A stretch of 40,390 nt of DNA. It comes from an uncultured Blautia sp. GTDB taxonomy: Bacteria > Bacillota > Clostridia > Lachnospirales > Lachnospiraceae. The stretch spans positions 1 to 40,390 of the forward strand of contig NZ_CAKRNY010000034.1 in assembly GCF_934371575.1 (NCBI RefSeq), in the 5' to 3' direction. This document shows positions 32,527-40,390 of this stretch, piece by piece. Made by a program: the position numbers and the translations under genes. The notes beneath the pieces were generated by a model. It worked only from the letters and a program-made list of their open reading frames with translations, was not told the DNA's origin and did not search any database. Position 1 is the first letter of the stretch. Every line of letters begins with the position of its first letter.

Positions 32527-33402
32527 ATGTCAGTTTTACAGGCAATCTTATTGGGAATTGTTCAGGGAATTACGGAATTTCTTCCTGTGAGCAGTTTCGG
32601 ACATCTGGCTGCAATAGAGAATGCAATGGGAATTACCCGTAACACGGCTGTACTTTTTGAAGTTCTTCTTCATGTAGGTACACTGGCTGCCATTTTCTTT
32701 GCATTTTGGAATGATCTTCGAAGAATCGGAGAAGAACTTCTGGGTATGATTATGGATATGATCGGAAATATAAATATTTATTTCCATAATCGCAGAACAG
32801 GGGAGAATCTCCACTATGCCAGAGTGGTATATGGTACTTACCGTAAGTTTACGGCAATTATGGCCGTATCTTTTGTCCCAACTGCCATGCTGGGATATAT
32901 TTGCAGAAGACTGGTGACAAGAGCTGCAATCTCGCCTCTTCTTCCCGGGGCATGTATTCTTGTGACAGGTGTTTTTCTTCTTGTGACAGATCTCAGTAAT
33001 ATTGGCGGAATCAAAACACCAAAGGATGTTACATATGATAATGCCATGTGGGTAGGCATCTGCCAGGGTATTTCTGTGTTTCCAGGAATATCCCGATGCG
33101 GAATGACGATCTGCGCAGGGCTTTTGTGCGGTTTCAGCAGAAAATTTGCAGTGAAATATTCTTATTTAATCAGTATTCCTGCTGTTTTGGGATCTCTGTT
33201 CCTGGAGGCCGGACAATTTACCACACCTAAGATGACAGTATCTCTTGGCTTTACATATATACTTGGAATGATCGTAGCTGGAGTGGTTGGGTATTTCATG
33301 ATTCGTTATCTTCTTCAGATTTTGCAGCACGCGAAGCTGCGCTATTTCGCATTTTATTGTTTTGTGGCAGGAGCCATAGCACTTATCAGTAATTTTGCCT
33401 GA
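32527..33402 (+). CDS. uppP: Undecaprenyl-diphosphate phosphatase (BacA/UppP)
   Basis: An integral membrane enzyme that dephosphorylates undecaprenyl pyrophosphate so the lipid carrier for wall synthesis can be reused; it can confer bacitracin tolerance. The 291-residue protein has about eight hydrophobic segments and the two family motifs, in variant form: GITEFLPVSSFGHL (14-27) with catalytic E17 and H26 retained but Phe where the usual motif has Ser/Thr/Ala, and FPGISRCGMT (185-194) with R190 retained but Cys in place of the second Ser. Residues 75-106 form a longer cytoplasmic loop than usual. FtsK follows after 18 bp, probably in the same operon. Confidence 0.92.
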   Translation: MSVLQAILLGIVQGITEFLPVSSFGHLAAIENAMGITRNTAVLFEVLLHVGTLAAIFFAFWNDLRRIGEELLGMIMDMIGNINIYFHNRRTGENLHYARVVYGTYRKFTAIMAVSFVPTAMLGYICRRLVTRAAISPLLPGACILVTGVFLLVTDLSNIGGIKTPKDVTYDNAMWVGICQGISVFPGISRCGMTICAGLLCGFSRKFAVKYSYLISIPAVLGSLFLEAGQFTTPKMTVSLGFTYILGMIVAGVVGYFMIRYLLQILQHAKLRYFAFYCFVAGAIALISNFA

Positions 33403-33420
33403 CGAAGGGAGAGCTTTTAA

Positions 33421-36264
33421 ATGGCAGCGTCTAAAACGCAGAAAAAATCAACAACAAAAGGGCGTCCTTCTGCGAAGAAAAAAACTTCCGGAAGAACTTC
33501 CACAAAGAAAAGTACAGCAGGAAAGCAATCCATATCCAGCGGTTTCCAGACCGAAATTGTCCTTCTGGTGCTGATGGCAGCTTCTATTATTCTTATGGTG
33601 AGCTGTATCGGTCTTGGTGGAAGTGTAGGCGGAAGTATCAGTAAGGTCCTTATGGGAGTAATGGGATTGATGGCATATGTATTTCCCATTGTTCTATTTA
33701 TTATGGCTGCATTTTTGATTTCAAATAAAGGAAATGTACTTGCATACAAAAAAACAGCTGCTGCAGCAGTTTTATTTCTGGTATTCTGTGGACTTGCACA
33801 GTTGTTCACTGAGGGCTATGCCGAGAGTACAACTCTTGCAGAATATTACAGAATCAGTTCTGAATATCATACAGGTGGAGGCGCTGTTGGCGGTGCAATC
33901 TGTATTTCTACAATTTCCGCATTTGGAGATATTGGTGCATACGTAATTATAGTGCTTGTGATTCTTGTCTGCCTGATTTTGATCACACAGCATTCATTTC
34001 TGGGATTCTTATATAAGATTTATGATCTTATACTGGAAGCAATAAAGGGACAGCAGGCTCTTTATAAAGAGGGAGCCCCAGAGCGCCAGCTGAAAAAACA
34101 GCTGAAGGCGCAGCAGCGCCAGATAGCAGCCCAGGAGCGCCGAGAGAAGAGAATGCAGGAGCTGGAGGCAGCTCTTGCAGAAGATGGGCTGGAAACAGAA
34201 GAAAGCACTTCTCTTTTTTCCAAAAAATCTGGTTCAAAAGCAGGAAAAAAAATCGGAAAAGCATCTGAAAACAAATCCGAGATAAGTTCACGGATCAATG
34301 CAGGAAATGGAAGAAGACGTCAAAGAGGTGCCGGAACACAGCCTTTGTCAGGATTTCTTGATGGAACAGATTTATCCGGAGAGCGAAATGAAGATGAGAA
34401 TCTGGACGATGAACAGGAATTCCCATTGAATCCAGAGAATGCAAAAAATCCGGAAGAGAAAAATCCAGAAGAGAAAAATTCGGAAAATGGAGTGGACAGG
34501 TTTGCAATTCACCGCGCAGAGCCAGAACTTGAGGAAACTCCGGATATATATGCAGAAGAAACCCCTGTGATAGAGCAGGAGGATAGCTGTATTACGAATC
34601 CTGTCGTACAGGAAGCTGAGGAAGAGCAAGAAGACAGTTATGCGGGGGTAGATTTTAATGAGGCTATGGCAACAATGGACATGGAAGAGCCGCCAGTACG
34701 TCAGCCTGCAAAAAATCCCAAATCATCCCAGCAGGAGATTGCCAACGGCATTGTGAATATCCAGCATGAGATCAATACTCAGGAAACTGCTGTAAAAAAG
34801 GAATACCAGTATCCGCCTGTAAATCTTCTGAAGAGGGGCAATGGCAAGTCTCAGGGTGATTCAGATTCCCACCTTCGTAAGACTGCACAGAAGCTTCAGG
34901 AAATCTTGTTTAATTTCGGAGTAAACGCAAAAGTTACCAATGTAAGCTGCGGACCTACGGTTACCAGATATGAGCTTCAGCCGGAAATGGGAGTAAAGGT
35001 AAGCAAGATCGTAGGGCTTTCCGACGATATCAAGCTGAATCTTGCAGCACCGGATATCCGTATTGAAGCCCCGATTCCAGGGAAAGCTGCGGTAGGAATC
35101 GAAGTTCCGAATAAAGAACACAGTGCTGTTATGCTTCGTGATCTGATCCAGAGTCCGGAGTTTATAAACGCCAAGTCCAAGCTGGCATTTGCAGCCGGCA
35201 AGGATATTGAGGGCAAGACAGTTGTGGCAGATATTGCCAAGATGCCCCATCTTCTGATCGCAGGCTCTACAGGATCCGGTAAATCTGTATGCATCAACAC
35301 ATTGATTATCAGTATTTTATATAAAGCCAAACCAGATGAAGTCAAGCTGATCATGATCGATCCGAAAGTGGTTGAGCTTAGTGTTTACAACGGTATTCCA
35401 CATCTGTTTATTCCGGTTGTCACAGATCCGAAGAAGGCTGCAGGAGCTTTAAACTGGGCAGTAAATGAGATGAGCAACCGGTATAATACTTTTGCTGAAT
35501 ACGGAGTTCGTAATCTGGAGGAATTTAATCGGAAGATTGAGAAGATGAAATTTCCTGAAGGCGAACAGCGTCCGGAGAAAATGTGCCAGATTGTTATTAT
35601 CGTAGATGAGCTTGCAGATCTTATGATGGTTGCACCGGGAGATGTGGAGGATGCAATCTGCCGTCTGGCTCAGCTGGCCCGTGCAGCCGGTATTCATCTG
35701 GTTATTGCCACACAAAGGCCTTCTGTCAACGTTATTACCGGTCTTATCAAAGCCAATATGCCTTCACGTATTGCTTTTGCTGTTACTTCCGGTGTGGATT
35801 CCAGAACGATTCTGGATATGAATGGCGCAGAAAAGCTCCTTGGTAAAGGTGACATGCTGTTTTATCCACAGGGATATCAGAAACCTGCCAGACTGCAGGG
35901 AGCCTTTGTATCTGATGATGAAGTCAGCAGTATCGTGGATTTTCTTGCAGATAAGAATCCCAGGGCAGAGTATGACAATAAGATCGAGCAGCAGATGAAT
36001 AATGCAGTCCTTACAGCAGGAGGAAGCTCCCAGGAAGATGAACGGGACGTTTATTTTGAAAAAGCGGGACGGTTCATTATTGAGAAAGAAAAAGCATCCA
36101 TTGGTATGCTTCAGAGAATGTATAAAATCGGATTTAACCGGGCAGCCCGAATTATGGATCAGCTGTGTGATGCAGGCGTGGTAGGCCCGGAAGAGGGAAC
36201 AAAACCACGTAAGGTACTGATGACTATGGATGAGTTTCAGACTTATGTGGAAGAGCATTTGTAA
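33421..36264 (+). CDS. ftsK: FtsK/SpoIIIE DNA translocase
   Basis: A membrane-anchored DNA pump that clears the chromosome from the division or sporulation septum. The 947-residue protein begins with a Lys/Ser/Thr-rich tail (1-38) and four transmembrane segments within about 42-210. A long Glu/Gln-rich linker (about 215-480) precedes the motor: Walker A GSTGSGKS at 615-622, IIIVDELADLMMVA (Walker B, about 725-738) and ATQRPSVNVITGLIK. The C-terminal winged-helix gamma domain (about 880-947; MLQRMYKIGFNRAARIMDQL) reads orientation sequences. Length is above SpoIIIE of Bacillus (about 790) because of the linker. Which of the roles dominates cannot be told. Gene order tepA, (nfnAB, uppP), ftsK loosely recalls tepA-spoIIIE of Bacillus. 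Confidence 0.95.
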   Translation: MAASKTQKKSTTKGRPSAKKKTSGRTSTKKSTAGKQSISSGFQTEIVLLVLMAASIILMVSCIGLGGSVGGSISKVLMGVMGLMAYVFPIVLFIMAAFLISNKGNVLAYKKTAAAAVLFLVFCGLAQLFTEGYAESTTLAEYYRISSEYHTGGGAVGGAICISTISAFGDIGAYVIIVLVILVCLILITQHSFLGFLYKIYDLILEAIKGQQALYKEGAPERQLKKQLKAQQRQIAAQERREKRMQELEAALAEDGLETEESTSLFSKKSGSKAGKKIGKASENKSEISSRINAGNGRRRQRGAGTQPLSGFLDGTDLSGERNEDENLDDEQEFPLNPENAKNPEEKNPEEKNSENGVDRFAIHRAEPELEETPDIYAEETPVIEQEDSCITNPVVQEAEEEQEDSYAGVDFNEAMATMDMEEPPVRQPAKNPKSSQQEIANGIVNIQHEINTQETAVKKEYQYPPVNLLKRGNGKSQGDSDSHLRKTAQKLQEILFNFGVNAKVTNVSCGPTVTRYELQPEMGVKVSKIVGLSDDIKLNLAAPDIRIEAPIPGKAAVGIEVPNKEHSAVMLRDLIQSPEFINAKSKLAFAAGKDIEGKTVVADIAKMPHLLIAGSTGSGKSVCINTLIISILYKAKPDEVKLIMIDPKVVELSVYNGIPHLFIPVVTDPKKAAGALNWAVNEMSNRYNTFAEYGVRNLEEFNRKIEKMKFPEGEQRPEKMCQIVIIVDELADLMMVAPGDVEDAICRLAQLARAAGIHLVIATQRPSVNVITGLIKANMPSRIAFAVTSGVDSRTILDMNGAEKLLGKGDMLFYPQGYQKPARLQGAFVSDDEVSSIVDFLADKNPRAEYDNKIEQQMNNAVLTAGGSSQEDERDVYFEKAGRFIIEKEKASIGMLQRMYKIGFNRAARIMDQLCDAGVVGPEEGTKPRKVLMTMDEFQTYVEEHL

Positions 36265-36283
36265 AAAATAGGAGGTAATAGAA

Positions 36284-36586
36284 ATGGTAAAGCATATTGT
36301 AATGTGGTCATTTAAAGAAGAGGTTCCAGAAGAAAAGAAGCCTGAATTAAAAGCAAAGATCAAAGAGCATCTTGAAGGACTGGTTGGTGTTGTTCCAGGT
36401 CTGATTAAAGCAGAGGTTGTCACAGATCTGCTTCCATCCAGCACACGCGATCTGTGTCTGATCACCGAGCTTGAGAGTGCAGAGGCACTGGCTGCCTACG
36501 CAGTAAACCCGAATCATGTTCACGTTGCAGACACTTATGTAAGACCGAATGTGTGTGACCGTGTAGCTATGGATTTTGAGATATAA
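36284..36586 (+). CDS. Dabb (stress-responsive A/B barrel) domain protein
   Basis: A 100-residue cytoplasmic protein formed by one Dabb domain: MVKHIVMWSFKEEV, an internal helix with VGVVPGLIKAEV, LITELESAEALAAY, and NPNHVHVADTYVRP near the end. Proteins of this alpha-beta barrel family form dimers; characterised members include stress-induced plant proteins and some cyclases, but small bacterial ones have no firm function. AGGAGG lies just before the ATG. It is 19 bp after ftsK and 14 bp before rlmH, so it sits in the same transcription unit. Confidence 0.85.
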   Translation: MVKHIVMWSFKEEVPEEKKPELKAKIKEHLEGLVGVVPGLIKAEVVTDLLPSSTRDLCLITELESAEALAAYAVNPNHVHVADTYVRPNVCDRVAMDFEI

Positions 36587-36600
36587 TAAAAGGGTTATAA

Positions 36601-37080
36601 ATGGAAATTCGAATTATTACAGTTGGTAAAATTAAAGAAAAATATTTGAATGACGGTATAGCAGAGTACGCCAAGCGCCTTAGCCGTTACTGTAAGCTGA
36701 ATTTTATCCAGGTGCCAGACGAGAAGACGCCGGATAAGGCTTCCGATGCCCTGAACCGTCAGATTAAAGAGACAGAGGGTAATCGGCTTCTTAGCCATAT
36801 CCGTGATACAGATTATGTGATTGCGCTTGCCATAGAAGGCAAAATGCTGGATTCTGTAGAGCTTTCCGATTTAATTGCCAGACTGGGAGTCCAGGGTAAA
36901 AGCAGCATTGCCTTTGTGATCGGTGGATCACTTGGGCTTTCAGATGCTGTCCTGAAACGGGCAGATTACAAGCTTAGTTTTTCCAGAATGACCTTTCCCC
37001 ACCAGCTGATGCAGATGATTCTGCTGGAGCAGATTTACAGAGGGTATCGGATTATGAATCATGAGCCTTATCATAAATAA
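36601..37080 (+). CDS. rlmH: 23S rRNA (pseudouridine1915-N3)-methyltransferase
   Basis: An SPOUT methyltransferase that methylates pseudouridine 1915 of 23S rRNA in the assembled ribosome. The 159-residue protein matches RlmH throughout: [16 protein letters not shown] at the start, [10 protein letters not shown], the knotted SAM site [13 protein letters not shown] (about 104-116), [22 protein letters not shown] and the C-terminal NHEPYHK that contacts the nucleotide. The upstream gap has only a weak AAGGG-like ribosome site. Last gene of the unit before a strong terminator. Confidence 0.96.
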   Translation: MEIRIITVGKIKEKYLNDGIAEYAKRLSRYCKLNFIQVPDEKTPDKASDALNRQIKETEGNRLLSHIRDTDYVIALAIEGKMLDSVELSDLIARLGVQGKSSIAFVIGGSLGLSDAVLKRADYKLSFSRMTFPHQLMQMILLEQIYRGYRIMNHEPYHK

Positions 37081-37130
37081 TGAGATTTCATTTTTGTAAA
37101 GTTCCATAAATGATAATTGCAGATACAAGG

Positions 37131-37180
37131 ACTCCCAGATGTCAAAGCATGTTTGAGGTAGCTAACATCTGGGAGTTTAT
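37131..37180 (+). terminator. rlmH terminator
   Basis: ACTCCCAGATGT (37131-37142) pairs perfectly with ACATCTGGGAGT (37165-37176), then TTATTAG. The rest of the gap to the aminotransferase (37181-37321) shows no gene or structure that I can support. Confidence 0.82.
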
Positions 37181-37321
37181 TAGTTTACACGAGCAATCAG
37201 TCCAAACCTAAAGCCGACGTTTGTGTAAGTTTCTGGCGATTACTGCCATAACGCGCAAAACGTGTGGTGTACGGTTTGTTAAAGCTTGCAATATATTTGA
37301 AGATAAATTTGGGAGTGGTAC

Positions 37322-38479
37322 TTAAATTCCACTTGTGCGGATAGATTCCACAGCCTCTTTAATTTTCTCTGGTGGAAGTACCAGCGCGAAGCGCACATAT
37401 CCTTCCCCATGAGGACCAAAGCTTGCGCCAGGAGTAACGATGACACCGGCTTTTTCCATTAATTCCATACAGAATGCCATGCTGTCCGTGCGTTTTCCAG
37501 GAAGCTTTGCCCATACGAACATAGTTCCTTTGCCGTTTGGCTTCTCCCAACCGATGGAAGCAAGTCCGTCGCATAGAGCATCACGGCGTGCCTGGTATTG
37601 TCTGCATTGTTCTTTTACGCTGTCCAGAGGTCCCTCAAGAGCAGCGATAGCAGCTTTCTGGATTGGCAGGAACATACCGAAATCGATCTGGCTGCGAAGC
37701 TTTTTAAGAGCAGCGATGATTCCTGGATTTCCAATGAGAAAGCTGATTCTGGCGCCGGTTACGTTAAAGGATTTTGAAAGGCTGAAAAACTCAACACCAA
37801 CCTCCCGCGCACCAGGAGTGGCAAGAAAACTTCCACCTTCCACACCATCAAAGATAATGTCGCTGTATGCATTATCATGGATAATTAAAATATCGTATTT
37901 TTTTGCAAATGCAACAATTTCTTCATAAAGTCCTGGTGTGGCAATGCTTCCTACCGGGTTGGATGGAAGAGAGACTACCATGTAACGGGCTTTGCGAGCC
38001 ACATCTTCTGGAATATCTTTTACATATGGCAGGAAATCATGCTCTGCTACAAGCGGGTAGTAGTAAGGAACTGCGCCTCCTAATTTGCTTCCTGCTGCGA
38101 AAACCGGATAGCACGGATCTGGAAGAAGAACCACATCTCCCTCGTCGCATAAAGTCATGCCAAGATGTCCCATACCTTCCTGACTTCCATAAACGGACAT
38201 TACCATATCCGGCGTGATTTCCACATGGAAACGCTTCTTGTAATATGCACAGACCGCATCCAGAAGCTCCGGCAGGTCGCGGAGACTGTAGCGCCAGTTC
38301 TGATCGTCAGCGGCAGCTTCCATCAGTGCTTTCTTAATGTGATCCGGTGTATGGAAATCCGGAGTTCCCACACTCATGTTGTAGATCTTCTTTCCCTGTT
38401 TCTCAAGTTCAAGCCGCCTTTCATTGAGTGCGGCAAAAATTTCATCTCCAAATAAATCCAGTCTTTTGGAAAATTTCAT
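37322..38479 (-). CDS. PLP-dependent class I/II aminotransferase
   Basis: A fold-type I aminotransferase of 385 residues. PLP-binding residues are visible: the Schiff-base lysine K236 in SLSKSFNVTGAR, DNAYSD with D202 and Y205, N174 in SNPVGS, and the C-terminal arginine in VRFAL that binds the substrate carboxylate. The sequence style (GTPDFHTPDHIKKAL, WRYSLRDLPELLDAV) resembles LL-diaminopimelate aminotransferase-like and alanine/aspartate-type enzymes; I cannot assign the amino donor. It is a single gene. On the minus strand a promoter (TTGCAC, 18 bp, TAAAAT) lies about 60 bp upstream of the start; the ribosome site is weak (AAGAAGG). Confidence 0.86.
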   Translation of the reverse strand: MKFSKRLDLFGDEIFAALNERRLELEKQGKKIYNMSVGTPDFHTPDHIKKALMEAAADDQNWRYSLRDLPELLDAVCAYYKKRFHVEITPDMVMSVYGSQEGMGHLGMTLCDEGDVVLLPDPCYPVFAAGSKLGGAVPYYYPLVAEHDFLPYVKDIPEDVARKARYMVVSLPSNPVGSIATPGLYEEIVAFAKKYDILIIHDNAYSDIIFDGVEGGSFLATPGAREVGVEFFSLSKSFNVTGARISFLIGNPGIIAALKKLRSQIDFGMFLPIQKAAIAALEGPLDSVKEQCRQYQARRDALCDGLASIGWEKPNGKGTMFVWAKLPGKRTDSMAFCMELMEKAGVIVTPGASFGPHGEGYVRFALVLPPEKIKEAVESIRTSGI

Positions 38480-38509
38480 CGTAAGTAAGCCTTCTTTCTC
38501 TCAAAATGC

Positions 38510-38571
38510 CAAACCAATAGGTTTGTGCTAAAATCCCGTTTATTTTATCACAGTACTATAACAGAGTGCAA
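38510..38571 (-). promoter_or_regulatory. Aminotransferase promoter and leader palindrome
   Basis: Read on the minus strand: TTGCAC (38571-38566), 18 bp, TAAAAT (38547-38542) with an extended TGA. Downstream in the leader is a perfect palindrome, CAAACC-AATA-GGTTTG (38510-38525), a possible operator or small hairpin. The remainder of the 299-bp gap between the aminotransferase and mscL (38572-38717) shows nothing else. Confidence 0.5.
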
Positions 38572-38717
38572 GACAAAAATGTATTTTCTGGAAAGACATT
38601 TGTATTACTAATAGCAAACGAAAATGGGCTGGCTGCCGTGCACTGCAGGATTTTGGGGTAAAGTTTTTTATTGTATAGATTTTAGAGAAAAAATAGCAGC
38701 TGACACTTAAGAGGGCA

Positions 38718-38746
38718 TTGTCTAAAACTGGAGAAACGTGTATAAT
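38718..38746 (+). promoter_or_regulatory. Promoter of mscL
   Basis: TTGTCT (38718-38723), 17 bp, TATAAT (38741-38746). The leader is about 25 nt and carries GGGAGG. Confidence 0.7.
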
Positions 38747-38778
38747 TGGCTATATCAAGCCAAGGGAGGAAAGAGGAA

Positions 38779-39198
38779 ATGAAGAAGTTTCTCGAAGAAT
38801 TCAAGACATTTATCAGCCGTGGTAATGTAATGGATATGGCAGTCGGTGTTATTATCGGCGGTGCTTTTTCCAATATTGTCACTTCTCTGGTAGATGACAT
38901 CATCAACCCGATTCTGGGTATTTTCGGCGGGATTAACTTTGATCAGCTGAGCGTGAAGCTGGCAGGTGATGCCACTTTGAATTATGGTAAATTTATCACA
39001 GCTGTGATCAACTTCCTGATTATGGCACTGATCATCTTTATCATTGTGAAAACACTGAATAAAGCAGCTGAGAAATTTTCCGCACCGAAGGAAGAGGAAG
39101 CGCCTATCACTAAGGTATGTCCGTTCTGCAAGAGCGAGATCCCTCTGGAGGCAACAAGATGTCCACACTGTACTTCTGTTCTGGAAGAAGAGAAATAG
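38779..39198 (+). CDS. mscL: Large-conductance mechanosensitive channel with C-terminal zinc ribbon
   Basis: MscL opens under membrane tension to release solutes during osmotic downshock. With the start at ATG 38779 (GGAGG at 38765-38769; an in-frame TTG at 38746 lies inside the -10 box and cannot be transcribed from this promoter) the protein has 139 residues. The family signature FKTFISRGNVMDMAVGVIIGGAF (8-30; given here as FISRGNVMDMAVGV) begins the first transmembrane helix; the second spans about 72-92. The C-terminal tail, usually a plain helix bundle, here ends in CPFC-x10-CPHC (C114, C117, C128, C131), a zinc-ribbon pattern. It may stabilise the cytoplasmic bundle or sense metal or redox state; this is inference. 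Confidence 0.93.
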   Translation: MKKFLEEFKTFISRGNVMDMAVGVIIGGAFSNIVTSLVDDIINPILGIFGGINFDQLSVKLAGDATLNYGKFITAVINFLIMALIIFIIVKTLNKAAEKFSAPKEEEAPITKVCPFCKSEIPLEATRCPHCTSVLEEEK

Positions 39199-39209
39199 GA
39201 CGTCAGACC

Positions 39210-39241
39210 GGCTGCGCACATATAGCGCAGCCGAAATTTTA
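39210..39241 (+). terminator. mscL terminator
   Basis: GGCTGCGC (39210-39217) pairs perfectly with GCGCAGCC (39225-39232), followed by GAAATTTT. Confidence 0.7.
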
Positions 39242-39277
39242 CACTTGATTAAAAAAAACAGACATGTGAGGACATAA

Positions 39278-40219
39278 ATGAAAGACTATATGGCCCCTAT
39301 GGAGGGCGTGACAAACTTTGTTTACCGTCAGGCGTATCACCGCTTTTATCATCCCATGGATAAATATTTTACTCCGTTTATTTCTGCCAAACCGAAGAAG
39401 AACCTCAGCTTTCAGGAGATCTGTGAGGTATCACAGGAGCGGAATGAGGGGATGTACGTAGTTCCCCAGATACTGACCTGTAATGCAGATGATTTTATCC
39501 GTACTGCCCAGCTTTTGAAGGATGATTACGGACACCAGGAAGTGAACCTGAATCTTGGTTGTCCCTCAGGAACAGTTACAGCGAAGGGAAAAGGTGCCGG
39601 ATTTCTGGCGGAGCCCCAGAAGCTGGATCAGTTCCTGGATCGGATTTTTTCAGAACTGGATATGAAAATTTCCATAAAGACCAGAATCGGAACTCACTAT
39701 GAGGAAGACTGGGAGTATTTGCTGGCCATTTATGAGAAATATCCCATTCATGAACTGATCATACATCCAAGAATCCAGGTGGATATGTATCGCGGAGTGC
39801 CGCGGCTTGGAGCTTATGAGAAAGCTGTAAACCGTCTGAAAATGCCCCTTTGCTATAATGGCAATCTGTTTTCTGTAGCGGATTATAAGCGGATTACAGA
39901 GCGTTTTCCAGACACGTGCTGTTTCATGTATGGAAGAGGGCTGATCACCAATCCAGGTCTGGTAACTGAGATCCGGGAAGGTATTCGTCCGGACAAAAAG
40001 ACATTAAGAGAATTCCATGACTGTCTTTTCGAGGAATATCAGGCACTTCTTTCTGGTGAGCGGAATGTGCTGTTCCGTATGAAAGAATTATGGAGTTATA
40101 TGGCCGTTAATTTTACAAACTATGAGAAATATGCCAAGAAAATCAAGAAATCCCAGCACCTGTCAGAGTATTCGTCTGTGGTATCCGGTTTATTTGCAGA
40201 GCAGGATTTGATAGATTAA
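39278..40219 (+). CDS. tRNA-dihydrouridine synthase
   Basis: An FMN-dependent enzyme that reduces uridines in tRNA to dihydrouridine. The 313-residue protein has the Dus features: MAPMEGVTN at the start, the catalytic cysteine C95 in LNLGCPSGTV, IKTRIGTH (FMN phosphate region), IIHPR and YNGNLFS, then GRGLITNPGL and a C-terminal helical tRNA-binding domain. Several standard Dus residues are altered (NLGCPSG in place of NxGCP.K), which is usual for a Firmicutes subgroup. TGAGGA precedes the ATG. It has no clear functional link to mscL. Confidence 0.9.
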   Translation: MKDYMAPMEGVTNFVYRQAYHRFYHPMDKYFTPFISAKPKKNLSFQEICEVSQERNEGMYVVPQILTCNADDFIRTAQLLKDDYGHQEVNLNLGCPSGTVTAKGKGAGFLAEPQKLDQFLDRIFSELDMKISIKTRIGTHYEEDWEYLLAIYEKYPIHELIIHPRIQVDMYRGVPRLGAYEKAVNRLKMPLCYNGNLFSVADYKRITERFPDTCCFMYGRGLITNPGLVTEIREGIRPDKKTLREFHDCLFEEYQALLSGERNVLFRMKELWSYMAVNFTNYEKYAKKIKKSQHLSEYSSVVSGLFAEQDLID

Positions 40220-40298
40220 GTATTTTGGATAATTAGGGCGCTGAAAGGATCCCTCTTGGCGAGCTAAATAGCAATTAATAATTCGAAAGAGGAATAAT

Positions 40299-40390
40299 AT
40301 GTTAAATACAGACCGTTTTGAAGAATTTATATCTCAGTATCCCATTTATGAATACCGCCTTGTGGATACTGCTGAAATAGAAGTAAGGGA
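40299..40390 (+). CDS. Start of an unidentified gene, possibly DUF2284-like (partial)
   Basis: An ATG at 40299, preceded by AAGAGGAA (40287-40294), opens a frame that runs to the end of the window (30 codons) as MLNTDRFEEFISQYPIYEYR and continues LVDTAEIEVR. The pattern of a short acidic start followed by an aromatic strand and EIEVR recalls predicted metal-binding proteins of the DUF2284 group, whose Cys-rich part would lie further on. With so little sequence this is only a suggestion. The 79 bp before it contain no signal that I recognise. Confidence 0.5.
   Translation, partial: MLNTDRFEEFISQYPIYEYRLVDTAEIEVR

Noticed and set aside
37181..37321. Possible small RNA or tRNA remnant after rlmH
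   Set aside because: No cloverleaf or strong hairpin and no promoter could be made out.
40220..40298. Riboswitch-like stretch before the last partial gene
   Set aside because: Only a tiny GCTA/TAGC stem is visible and it matches no aptamer that I know.

Overview
The window reads as chromosomal DNA of a strictly anaerobic, spore-forming member of the Firmicutes, most likely family Lachnospiraceae. The grounds are an H-cluster [FeFe] hydrogenase, the spore coat ATPase SpoIVA, NfnAB, Rex, a predicted Re-type citrate synthase beside an NADP isocitrate dehydrogenase, moderately AT-rich sequence, strong AGGAGG ribosome sites and several secreted Lys/Tyr-rich cell-wall-binding repeat proteins. No rRNA, tRNA, CRISPR array, insertion sequence or prophage gene was seen, so the stretch looks like stable chromosome with one accessory cell-envelope block.

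Layout. 1-3.4 kb: the last codons of a HydB-like subunit, hydA, a long inverted-repeat leader, spoIVA. 3.4-3.6 kb: a 54-residue membrane peptide on the minus strand. 3.75-12.6 kb: the envelope block. It holds three secreted proteins with wall-binding-type repeats and transglutaminase-like Cys-His-Asp domains, one related repeat protein without that domain, a secreted acidic protein with an Asp/Tyr/Gly tail, and a complete dlt-like set: MBOAT acyltransferase, DltD/AlgJ-like SGNH protein, DltA-like adenylating ligase, DltC-like carrier protein. The carrier protein appears to have its own promoter and is followed after 30 bp by one of the transglutaminase-like genes. 12.7-17.0 kb: transport (APC permease; NCS2 purine permease and ClC channel on the minus strand). 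17.2-20.8 kb: subtilisin-like protease, predicted Re-citrate synthase and icd. 20.8-22.7 kb (minus): ABC-F ATPase. 22.9-29.9 kb: rex, NAD(P)HX repair enzyme, alr, NdoA endoribonuclease, CorC-like CBS protein, YebC, TepA-like ClpP protein. 30.0-37.1 kb: nfnAB, uppP, ftsK/spoIIIE, Dabb protein, rlmH. 37.3-40.4 kb: aminotransferase (minus), MscL with a zinc ribbon, dihydrouridine synthase, and the start of one more gene.

How the genes fit together. HydA, NfnAB and Rex belong to the NADH/NADPH/ferredoxin economy of a fermenter; citrate synthase plus Icd form the oxidative route to 2-oxoglutarate. Alr, UppP and FtsK serve wall precursor supply and chromosome segregation. The most unusual part is the envelope block. 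The MBOAT ends in FIYAQF, which resembles the C-terminal tyrosine motif of DltX; the DltA-like ligase has Gly where DltA proteins carry a chirality-selecting Cys; and the cassette sits among transglutaminase-like wall proteins. I infer a dlt-derived surface acylation system whose donor and acceptor may differ from D-alanine and teichoic acid; neither can be read from sequence alone.
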